Source of the DNA: Ramlibacter sp.
Lineage (GTDB): Bacteria > Pseudomonadota > Gammaproteobacteria > Burkholderiales > Burkholderiaceae_C
NCBI GenBank assembly: GCA_028292185.1
Contig: JAQGMT010000064.1
Location: forward strand, 1-11,276
Reading direction: 5' to 3'
Length of the DNA stretch: 11,276 nucleotides
Shown: piece by piece, positions 1 through 7,777 of the stretch
Position numbering within the stretch: the first letter of the stretch is position 1
How the letters are laid out: each line of letters opens with the position of its first letter
Program-made: the position numbers and the translations under genes
The notes under the pieces: model-generated
The model's input: only the letters and a program-made list of their open reading frames with translations
Told to the model about the DNA's origin: nothing
The model's database searches: none

Positions 1-135
1 CTGGTGGACAGTGTCGCGCGGGCGCCCAAGGTGCGGCGGCCGACGAAGCCGACCAAGGCCTCCAAAAGGCGCAGGCTGGAAAGCAAGAACCTGCGCTCGC
101 AGGTCAAGCTGCTGCGCGGCAAAGTGGACGACTAG
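1..135 (+). CDS. arfB: ArfB (YaeJ-type) peptidyl-tRNA hydrolase, C-terminal fragment
   Basis: Only the last 44 codons are in the window, open at the left edge and ending with TAG. The peptide is very basic, with the pattern RPTKPTKASKRRRLE, then SKNLRSQVK, then LLRGKVDD. This is the characteristic C-terminal tail of ArfB/YaeJ, which threads into the mRNA entry channel of stalled ribosomes while the catalytic GGQ domain (off the left edge, not visible) hydrolyses the peptidyl-tRNA. The family is a codon-independent ribosome rescue factor. It is a housekeeping gene unrelated to the cox locus and marks the left boundary of the accessory block. The assignment rests on the tail alone, since basic tails are short, but the RPTKPT and LRGKV elements are distinctive. 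Confidence 0.8.
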   Translation: MVDSVARAPKVRRPTKPTKASKRRRLESKNLRSQVKLLRGKVDD

Positions 136-162
136 ACCCGCGAGCCCGCCCTGCGCGCGGGT
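136..162 (+). other. Hairpin just after the arfB stop, without a T-tract
   Basis: ACCCGCG (136-142) and CGCGGGT (156-162) form a perfect 7-bp inverted repeat around a 13-nt loop, starting one base after the arfB stop. A U-run does not follow, so it is not a convincing intrinsic terminator. It could protect the 3' end or act with Rho, or be chance in GC-rich DNA. Confidence 0.35.
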
Positions 163-172
163 GAACACCAGC

Positions 173-201
173 TTGCCCGGCACGGGCATTCGGAGTAGTT
201 T
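173..201 (+). promoter_or_regulatory. Weak candidate promoter and short palindrome upstream of rcoM
   Basis: TTGCCC (173-178) and TAGTTT (196-201) are 17 bp apart and match the sigma70 boxes at 4/6 and 3/6 positions. The same stretch carries a perfect palindrome, TGCCCG (174-179) and CGGGCA (183-188) around a 3-nt loop, which would overlap the -35 box as an operator or serve as an RNA hairpin. A CGTT-type triplet like the one before coxM is absent here, so nothing suggests that RcoM controls its own gene from this side. Weak evidence only. Confidence 0.25.
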
Positions 202-220
202 TCGGTGACACGCGCAATAC

Positions 221-226
221 AGGGGG
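221..226 (+). promoter_or_regulatory. Shine-Dalgarno deciding the rcoM start
   Basis: AGGGGG lies 5 nt before the ATG at 232. The alternative in-frame GTG at 205 has no comparable site and would add nine residues with no counterpart in RcoM proteins as I know them. Confidence 0.6.
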
Positions 227-231
227 TCCTC

Positions 232-1029
232 ATGAAAACCTGTCCCATAGGTGCCGAGTCCGCCAGTCCTTCCAGTTCCTGGTTGTATCTGCTGGAGCGA
301 TTCGACGTGGGCGTGGTCCATCTCGACCGCGAGCTGCACGTGATGGGCATGAACGACTTCGCCCGGCGCAGCCTGCCGGTGCAGGAAAAGATGCCGTTCG
401 GCAAGATCGTCACGTCCTTCCATCCGGAAGCGGCGCGGGCGAAAGTGAAATTCCTCCTGGGCCAGGCGGAGTGTCCGGTGAACAATGCGCCCCCCATGGC
501 CATGATGATCAACATCCCGGACCGGGTCTTGTTGATCAAGGTCTCCAAGATGGGGGATGCCCAAGCCGCAACCACCGGCTACACGCTGGTGTTCTACGAC
601 ATCACCGAGGTGGTGAGCCACAAACTGGAAGACGGTCCGGCGCACAGCACGGCCGAGGGTGGAGAAAGGCGCCAGTTGCGCAAGATCCCGACCATCAAGA
701 AGAACCGGGTGTTGCTGGTGGACGTGCCCAGCGTCTCCTTCATCCGCTCGGAGGGGCATTACACCTGGGTCCATACCGCGCAAGGCAACCAGTTCTGCAA
801 CCTCAATATCGGGGACCTGGAAAGCCGGCTCGATCCGCAGCTGTTCCTGCGGGTGCATCGCAGCTACATCGTCAACCTGTCGCAGGTGGACGAAATCGTG
901 CGTGACGAGGGGCGCATGACGCTGCGCATGATGGGCTCGACGCCGGTCGAGATCCCCGTGTCCCGCCTGAGCGCCCCGCGGCTGATGGATCAGCTTGGGC
1001 TGGGCGAGTCCGTTTCCGTCAAACCCTGA
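232..1029 (+). CDS. rcoM: RcoM, heme-PAS/LytTR carbon monoxide-responsive transcriptional activator
   Basis: A 265-residue single-component regulator. An N-terminal PAS domain (about 16-125) is joined by a short linker to a LytTR DNA-binding domain (about 155-255; motifs FIRSEGHYTWVH and FLRVHRSYIVNL). RcoM proteins bind heme b in the PAS domain. In the Burkholderia xenovorans protein, as I recall it, the ligands are His74, with Cys94 in the ferric and Met104 in the ferrous form, and CO displaces the Met. The equivalents here are His64 (in FHPE), Cys81 (in ECPV) and Met91 (first Met of AMMINIPDR); the loop between His and Cys is three residues shorter. The gene stands directly upstream of coxM, separated by 171 nt containing LytTR-like repeats, so it should activate coxMSL when CO is present. 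The start is the ATG with a good ribosome binding site. It lacks the MHYT membrane segment of the CoxC/CoxH LytTR proteins of Oligotropha. Confidence 0.92.
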   Translation: MKTCPIGAESASPSSSWLYLLERFDVGVVHLDRELHVMGMNDFARRSLPVQEKMPFGKIVTSFHPEAARAKVKFLLGQAECPVNNAPPMAMMINIPDRVLLIKVSKMGDAQAATTGYTLVFYDITEVVSHKLEDGPAHSTAEGGERRQLRKIPTIKKNRVLLVDVPSVSFIRSEGHYTWVHTAQGNQFCNLNIGDLESRLDPQLFLRVHRSYIVNLSQVDEIVRDEGRMTLRMMGSTPVEIPVSRLSAPRLMDQLGLGESVSVKP

Positions 1030-1077
1030 AGACCTGCGATTGCCGGCCGCCGGCCGCAGCCTGCGCCGCGGCGGCTC

Positions 1078-1130
1078 ATCGTTCGTGCACCCTTACTGCC
1101 GTTCGTGCGTCGCGAGCCACCGTTGAATCC
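1078..1130 (+). promoter_or_regulatory. Triplet of LytTR-like direct repeats, probable RcoM operator for coxM
   Basis: CGTTCGTGC occurs exactly at 1080-1088 and again at 1100-1108, and a third, weaker copy CGTTGAATC lies at 1121-1129. Starts are 20 and 21 bp apart, i.e. two helical turns, on the same face. Each copy with its flanks fits 8 of 9 positions of the general LytTR consensus [TA][AC][CA]GTTN[AG][TG]. Published footprinting of B. xenovorans RcoM-1, as I recall it, found regions of about 60 bp made of three direct repeats centred 21 bp apart. The block ends 71 bp before the coxM start. The third copy overlaps TTGAAT (1123-1128), which could be a -35 element, but a good -10 box at the right distance is missing, as is common for activator-dependent promoters. 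Confidence 0.7.
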
Positions 1131-1147
1131 TTGGTCGCCCTCCAAGG
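1129..1147 (+). promoter_or_regulatory. Perfect 6-bp dyad between the repeat triplet and coxM
   Basis: CCTTGG (1129-1134) and CCAAGG (1142-1147) are exact inverse complements around a 7-nt spacer. The dyad touches the third LytTR-like repeat and lies where RNA polymerase would bind or where the leader would begin. It may be a second operator or a leader hairpin. The function is unknown. Confidence 0.35.
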
Positions 1148-1192
1148 CTGGGCATTTCGTAGAGTCGTGCCCCCGAGAGTCCGTCGGACCGC

Positions 1193-1198
1193 AAGGAG
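1193..1198 (+). promoter_or_regulatory. Shine-Dalgarno bearing on the coxM start
   Basis: AAGGAG lies only 2 nt before the ATG at 1201 but 5 nt before the in-frame GTG at 1204. Starting at the GTG would give an N-terminus reading MIPHPFEYH, matching the MIP...YH beginning of CoxM from Oligotropha as I recall it. The second start is therefore a serious candidate. Confidence 0.5.
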
Positions 1199-1200
1199 AC

Positions 1201-2070
1201 ATGGTGATACCGCATCCCTTTGAATACCACGCGCCGACCAGCCTGCCGGACGCGATTGCGCTGATGGGCCGATATGGCGACGAGGCGAAATTCCTGGCCG
1301 GCGGACACAGCCTGCTGCCGATGATGAAGCTGCGCTTCGCCCAACCTGGGCACCTGATCGACCTGGGCAAGATCCCCGACCTGAAGGGAATCTCGCAGGT
1401 GGGCAACGAAATCCACATCGGTGCCATGACCACCGAAAACGAGTTGGTCTGGTCGAAGCTGCTGGCCGAGAAGGCGCCGCTGCTGGTCGAGGGCGCGCGC
1501 CTGATCTCGGATCCACAGGTGCGCTACAAAGGTACTGTCGGCGGCGACATTTCGCATGGCGACCCGGGCAACGATCATCCGGCGCTGATGCTGGCGCTCG
1601 ACGCATCCTTCGTGCTGAAAGGCCCGAAGGGCGAGCGGGTCGTCAAGGCCGATGGCTTTTTCCTGGGCCTGTATTCCACCTTGATGGAACCCGGTGAAAT
1701 CCTCACTGCCATCCGGGTGCCGATTCCGGCGCCGGGCACCGGCTGGGCCTACGAGAAGCTCAAGCGCAAGATTGGCGACTTCGCTACCGCGGCGGCCGCG
1801 GTCTTGCTGAAGATGAAAGGCCCCGTCGTCGAGAGCGTGAGCATCGCGCTGACGAACCTGGGCGCGACGCCGCTCAAGGCGAGCGCGGCCGAAGCGTTCC
1901 TGCGCGGCAAGAAACTCGACGAGGCGGCGCTGCAAGAGGCCGCACGCCTGGCCATGAGCATCTGCGACCCCGCGCCCGACCAGCGCGGCGACGCGCAATA
2001 CAAGACGGCGATGGCCGGCGAAATGACACGGCGGGCGCTGCTGTCGGCGCACTCACGCGCCGCGAACTAA
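1201..2070 (+). CDS. coxM: CO dehydrogenase medium subunit CoxM (FAD-binding)
   Basis: A 289-residue protein, the usual CoxM length (about 288). It is the flavoprotein subunit of the (LMS)2 molybdenum CO dehydrogenase: it takes electrons from the CoxS [2Fe-2S] clusters into FAD and passes them to the quinone side. Visible family motifs are AGGHS (33-37) and TVGGD (112-116), the two FAD pyrophosphate-binding loops, with GDPGND (120-125) just after, and YEKLKRKIGDFATAAAA (184-200), the typical C-terminal region motif of the family. The first FAD loop is identical to that of Oligotropha CoxM; the second reads TVGGD where TIGGN is found there. The start is ATG 1201 or GTG 1204. The gene is first of the structural operon, 26 nt before coxS, behind the probable RcoM operator. 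Confidence 0.93.
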   Translation: MVIPHPFEYHAPTSLPDAIALMGRYGDEAKFLAGGHSLLPMMKLRFAQPGHLIDLGKIPDLKGISQVGNEIHIGAMTTENELVWSKLLAEKAPLLVEGARLISDPQVRYKGTVGGDISHGDPGNDHPALMLALDASFVLKGPKGERVVKADGFFLGLYSTLMEPGEILTAIRVPIPAPGTGWAYEKLKRKIGDFATAAAAVLLKMKGPVVESVSIALTNLGATPLKASAAEAFLRGKKLDEAALQEAARLAMSICDPAPDQRGDAQYKTAMAGEMTRRALLSAHSRAAN

Positions 2071-2096
2071 CGACCCCGCACATCAAGGAGTACGAC

Positions 2097-2582
2097 ATGG
2101 CCACCAAACACATGGTGTCGTTCACGCTCAACGGCAAGGATGCCGACGTGGTGGTGGAGCCGCGCGAGCTGCTGATCCACACGCTGCGCGAAAAGCTGTT
2201 GCACACGGGGCCGCACATCGGCTGCGAAACGTCGCACTGCGGCGCCTGCACCGTCGACCTGGACGGGATGTCGGTGAAGTCGTGCACCGTGCTGACCGTG
2301 CAATGCACAGGCTCGCAGATCACGACCGTCGAGGGCCTGGAGCAGGGTGGCGTGTTGCATGCGCTGCAGCAGGCCTTTCACGAGGAGCATGGCCTGCAAT
2401 GCGGGTTCTGCACGCCGGGCATGCTGACGCGCGCCTACCGGCTGCTCAAGGAGAACCCGAACCCCACCGAGGAGGAGATCCGCTACTGGATTTCCGGCAA
2501 CCTGTGCCTCTGCACCGGCTACCAGAACATCGTCAAGGCGGTGCAGTCGGCCGCCAGGAAGATGTCGGCGGTCCCCGCCTGA
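2097..2582 (+). CDS. coxS: CO dehydrogenase small subunit CoxS (2 x [2Fe-2S])
   Basis: A 161-residue iron-sulfur subunit that relays electrons from the Mo/Cu site of CoxL to FAD in CoxM. The N-terminal plant-type ferredoxin domain holds one cluster on Cys43, Cys48, Cys51 and Cys63 (GCETSHCGAC, then SC). The C-terminal helical domain holds the second on Cys102, Cys105, Cys137 and Cys139 (QCGFCTPG and GNLCLCTGY). All eight ligands are present, so both clusters should form. AAGGAG lies 6 nt before the ATG, which fixes the start. The gene lies 26 nt after coxM and 46 nt before coxL, in the standard M-S-L order. Its length and motifs are normal for the family; nothing is broken. Confidence 0.95.
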   Translation: MATKHMVSFTLNGKDADVVVEPRELLIHTLREKLLHTGPHIGCETSHCGACTVDLDGMSVKSCTVLTVQCTGSQITTVEGLEQGGVLHALQQAFHEEHGLQCGFCTPGMLTRAYRLLKENPNPTEEEIRYWISGNLCLCTGYQNIVKAVQSAARKMSAVPA

Positions 2583-2628
2583 GCGGCGCACTGCATCCCC
2601 GTTCAAAAAAACCAGCCGGAGACCAATC

Positions 2629-5034
<2,406 letters not shown>

Positions 5035-5044
5035 TGTGAATCCG

Positions 5045-5066
5045 GCGGGCCGCCAGGCGGGTCCGC
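5045..5066 (+). other. Intercistronic GC-rich hairpin between coxL and coxG
   Basis: In the 48-nt gap after coxL, GCGG (5045-5048) pairs with CCGC (5063-5066) and CCGC (5050-5053) with GCGG (5057-5060), with a small internal mismatch and a 3-nt loop. A U-run is missing, so full termination is unlikely. Such a hairpin could stabilise the coxMSL message or reduce expression of the accessory genes. Chance is possible in DNA of this GC content. Confidence 0.35.
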
Positions 5067-5082
5067 GTCGTGAGGGCGGTTT

Positions 5083-5751
5083 ATGAAAGTCCAGCTCGAA
5101 AAAAGCTTCGCGATGCCAGGGTCGGCGGAAACCGCCTGGGCCTTGCTGCAAGACATGGAGCGGGTGGCCGGCTGCATGCCCGGCGCCAAAATCACCGAGC
5201 GCGTCGACGAGCGGCATTACAAGGGCACGGTGTCGGTCAAATTCGGGCCCGCCAGCATGTCGTTTCGCGGCGAGGTGGAAGTCAAGTCGCTCGAGCCGAT
5301 GTCGCGCACGCTGCGCCTGCTGGGCAGAGGCGCGGACACGACCGGCAGCTCCGGCGCGGCGATGGACCTGACGGCGCGGGTCGATGAGCTCGATTCGCTC
5401 TCCTGCAACCTGGTGGGCACCAGCGAGGTTTCGATGAGCGGCAAAGCGGCCACTTTCGGCGGCCGCATGATGAGCACCGTGGCGGATCAGGTATTGAACC
5501 AGTTTGCGGCCAACTTCGCCGTGCAGGTGCAGGCGTTGCAGGGGCAGGCGTTGCAGGTGCAGGCGTTGCAGGGGCAGGCGTTGCAGGGGCAGCAGGCGCA
5601 ACAGCCGCGGGGTGGCGCAGGCGCCCAGCCGCCTTCCACGCCCGCTGACGCGCGCGTCGAGGCGCCTGCGGCGCAACTCAACGGATTCGGGTTGCTGCGG
5701 ACCGTCGTCCTTGGATGGTTGCGCAACCTGTTCGGGACAAAGAAGGCATGA
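5083..5751 (+). CDS. coxG: CoxG, SRPBCC-fold CO dehydrogenase membrane/quinone partner
   Basis: A 222-residue protein. Residues 1 to about 145 form the CoxG (SRPBCC/START-like) domain, with the GCMPGA motif (30-35). A Gln/Ala/Pro-rich linker (147-198) follows, and the C-terminus (200-218) is a hydrophobic, probably amphipathic helix flanked by Arg/Lys. In the family, CoxG tethers CO dehydrogenase to the membrane, and recent mycobacterial work describes it as extracting quinone and handing it to the enzyme. The linker contains two exact copies of a 30-bp unit encoding VQALQGQALQ (149-158 and 159-168). GAGGG 6 nt before the ATG supports the start. The gene begins a run of six overlapping genes; its stop overlaps coxD. 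Here coxG lies directly after coxL, while in Oligotropha it follows coxF. Confidence 0.88.
   Translation: MKVQLEKSFAMPGSAETAWALLQDMERVAGCMPGAKITERVDERHYKGTVSVKFGPASMSFRGEVEVKSLEPMSRTLRLLGRGADTTGSSGAAMDLTARVDELDSLSCNLVGTSEVSMSGKAATFGGRMMSTVADQVLNQFAANFAVQVQALQGQALQVQALQGQALQGQQAQQPRGGAGAQPPSTPADARVEAPAAQLNGFGLLRTVVLGWLRNLFGTKKA
5527..5586 (+). repeat. Two exact tandem 30-bp units in the CoxG linker
   Basis: 5527-5556 and 5557-5586 are identical. Each 30-bp unit is itself two near-identical 15-bp halves, GTGCAGGCGTTGCAG and GGGCAGGCGTTGCAG, that differ by one base. Partial copies flank the block on both sides (GTGCAG before it, GGGCAGCAGGCG after it). The period is a multiple of three, so gain or loss of units keeps the reading frame and changes only linker length. 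Confidence 0.9.
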
Positions 5752-6641
5752 GCGGCGAGCGCGCTTTTGTCGTGGCCGGCCTGCAGAAGGATCTCGCCGA
5801 TGCCGGTTATGTCGCGGAACCCAGCCTGGTCGCGGCCGTGCTGCTGATGCTCGATCTGGGCCGGCCCTTGCTGCTCGAGGGCGACGCCGGCGTCGGCAAG
5901 ACCGAAATCGCGAAAGTGCTAGCCACCGTGCGCGGCACGCGCCTGATCCGCCTGCAATGCTACGAAGGGCTGGACTCTCATTCGGCGATGTACGAATGGA
6001 ACTACCAGCGCCAGTTGCTGGCGATCAAGCTGCTCGAGCAGGATGACCGCGGCATTGCACAGAAGGAACAGGATATTTTTTCCGAGCGCTACCTTCTGAA
6101 GCGCCCGCTGCTCGAAGCCATCAGTTGCGACAAAGCCCCGGTCTTGTTGATCGACGAGGTCGATCGCGCCGACGAGGCATTCGAAGCGTACCTGCTCGAA
6201 CTGCTCTCCGATTTCCAGATCTCCATCCCCGAACTGGGCACCGTGCGAGCCCTCACCCGGCCGCTCGTGGTGATTACCTCGAACGGCACGCGCGAGTTGT
6301 CGGACGCCCTGCGCCGGCGCTGCCTCTACCAGTACATCGACTACCCCGACTACGAGAAAGAGCTGGCGATCGTCCGAAAACATGTGCCGCAAATACCAGC
6401 GGCCCTGGCGACGCAAATTGTCGCCTTCGTCCAAAGCGTGCGCCGCATGGAGCTGCAAAAGAAGCCGGGCATCGCCGAGACGCTGGACTGGACGGCGGCA
6501 TTGTTGCGGCTGGGCATTTCCGTCATCGAAAAGGACGGCGCCGAGCGCATCCTGGAAACGCTGAGCGCCTTGATCAAGACCCGAGGGGACCGCGCCGCGT
6601 TCCCGCCCGCGGTGGTGGCGCGATTGGCGGCCGCATGTTGA
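5748..6641 (+). CDS. coxD: CoxD, MoxR-type AAA+ ATPase for CO dehydrogenase active-site assembly
   Basis: A 297-residue AAA+ protein of the MoxR family, close to the 295 residues of Oligotropha CoxD. Walker A is GDAGVGKT (45-52), Walker B is VLLIDEVD (132-139), sensor 1 lies in VVITSNGTREL (Asn179), and the arginine-finger segment is LRRRC (188-192). In Oligotropha, coxD mutants make CO dehydrogenase without the sulfur and copper of the active centre, and the protein is thought to be a chaperone ATPase acting at the membrane. It is expected to act with the VWA protein CoxE, the usual MoxR partner. The start chosen is the ATG at 5748, which overlaps the coxG stop (ATGA). An in-frame ATG at 5715 would add 11 residues and lie inside coxG, and is less likely. 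The stop overlaps the coxE start by 7 nt. Confidence 0.9.
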   Translation: MSGERAFVVAGLQKDLADAGYVAEPSLVAAVLLMLDLGRPLLLEGDAGVGKTEIAKVLATVRGTRLIRLQCYEGLDSHSAMYEWNYQRQLLAIKLLEQDDRGIAQKEQDIFSERYLLKRPLLEAISCDKAPVLLIDEVDRADEAFEAYLLELLSDFQISIPELGTVRALTRPLVVITSNGTRELSDALRRRCLYQYIDYPDYEKELAIVRKHVPQIPAALATQIVAFVQSVRRMELQKKPGIAETLDWTAALLRLGISVIEKDGAERILETLSALIKTRGDRAAFPPAVVARLAAAC

Positions 6642-7777
6642 GCCTGGTTGAATCTTCTGTCGAAGCGCTCGCAGGTGCGCGCTTGACCGCCTTTCCAGGC
6701 TTTCTGCGCGCCAACGGCTTCGCCGTGGGCGGCGGTGATGCGGTGCAAGTGCTTCAGGCAGCGCAACGTGTCGGCGTGCTCGATTCGCAGATGCTGCGCT
6801 GGAGCCTGCAAGCGCTGCTGTGCGGGCGCGCCGACGAATGGCGCCGCTTCGACGAGCTCTTCGACGCGTGGTTCCTGCCGCCGAACCGATGGAAGTCACC
6901 GCAGGCCCGGCACGCCGATGCCCCGGGCTTGGCCGGCGGCTGTTCCGACGATGCCATCGGCGATCAAGCAGCGCAGGACGACCCGCCGATGCGCCCGCGC
7001 GACGTGGCCAGCCGGCTCGAGACTTTGTCGAGCGCGGACTTTCGCACGCTCACCGAACGCGAACATGCGCTGGACGTGGAGGCGCTGATGCGCCGCTTTG
7101 CACGCCGCTTGAAGCGTATCCAGCTGCGCCGTGAAGCGCGCGCGCGACAGCGCCGCCGCCTCGACCTGCAGTCCACGATCCGTCGCAGCGTCGCCAGTGG
7201 CGGGACGCCATTCAACCTGGCCTGGAAGGCTCACCGCCGGGTGCGCCCACGCCTGGTGCTGCTGCTGGATGTCAGCAGGTCCATGGCGCTGTACAGCTTT
7301 TTCTATTTGCGGCTGGCGCGCGCCTTGGCCGGCGAACTGGCCGACGTACACAGCTTCATCTTCCACACGCGCGTGACCGGCGTGTCGGAGGCACTGCGCG
7401 ATCCCGACCCCTGGCGCGCGCAGGAGCGGCTGCATCTGATCGCGCAGGGCTGGGCCGGCGGAACGCGCATCGGCGAGAGCATCGCGCAGTTCAACCGCGA
7501 GCACGCCGCGCGGCTGGTCAATTCCCGCACCGCGGTGATCATCATGAGCGACGGCTATGACACCGGCGAGCCCAAGGTGCTGTCGGACGCGCTGGGGCAG
7601 ATGCGCCGGCGCGCGCGCCGCATCGTCTGGCTCAATCCGCTGTCCAAGCGTCCGGGCTACGCACCGACCTGCCAAGGCATGCAGGCCGCCATTGCGCACC
7701 TCGACTTGTTGGCGCCCGGCGCCGACCTGGCCAGCATCGCGGCCGTGTTGCCGAACCTCATCGAAGCCCTGGCATGA
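6635..7777 (+). CDS. coxE: CoxE, VWA-domain protein partner of CoxD
   Basis: A 380-residue protein of the VWA CoxE-like family. The N-terminal half is a helical, Arg-rich region (about 130-185). The C-terminal half is a VWA domain with a complete metal-ion-dependent adhesion site: DVSRS (212-216), the Thr of GGTRIG (Thr277) and the Asp of MSDGYD (Asp306). MoxR ATPases usually work with such VWA proteins. In Oligotropha, CoxE belongs to the coxDEF set needed to mature the Mo-S-Cu centre, copper insertion having been proposed for it. The ATG at 6635 overlaps the coxD stop (ATGTTGA). The frame stays open upstream to 6125, but that part lies inside coxD and is a shadow. The stop overlaps the next start in an ATGA. 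Confidence 0.88.
   Translation: MLSLVESSVEALAGARLTAFPGFLRANGFAVGGGDAVQVLQAAQRVGVLDSQMLRWSLQALLCGRADEWRRFDELFDAWFLPPNRWKSPQARHADAPGLAGGCSDDAIGDQAAQDDPPMRPRDVASRLETLSSADFRTLTEREHALDVEALMRRFARRLKRIQLRREARARQRRRLDLQSTIRRSVASGGTPFNLAWKAHRRVRPRLVLLLDVSRSMALYSFFYLRLARALAGELADVHSFIFHTRVTGVSEALRDPDPWRAQERLHLIAQGWAGGTRIGESIAQFNREHAARLVNSRTAVIIMSDGYDTGEPKVLSDALGQMRRRARRIVWLNPLSKRPGYAPTCQGMQAAIAHLDLLAPGADLASIAAVLPNLIEALA

Noticed and set aside
1146..1172. Sigma54 promoter before coxM
   Set aside because: I looked for GG-N10-GC with flanking TTGC-type sequence and found no match; a sigma70 -10 box is also not clear, so the promoter class is left open.
1105..1200. N-terminal extension of CoxM from a GTG at 1105
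   Set aside because: It would put coding sequence over the LytTR-like repeats and the Shine-Dalgarno, and the added residues have no counterpart in CoxM proteins.
1093..2052. A 319-codon open frame on the - strand opposite coxM
   Set aside because: It mirrors the CoxM codon pattern, crosses the regulatory repeats and has no family motifs.
5521..5600. Possible CRISPR-like array
   Set aside because: The units are directly adjacent without spacers and are in frame within coxG, so it is a coding minisatellite.
6125..6634. Upstream extension of the coxE frame
   Set aside because: It lies wholly inside coxD, which has intact Walker A, Walker B and sensor motifs; the CoxE-like sequence begins only at the ATG at 6635.
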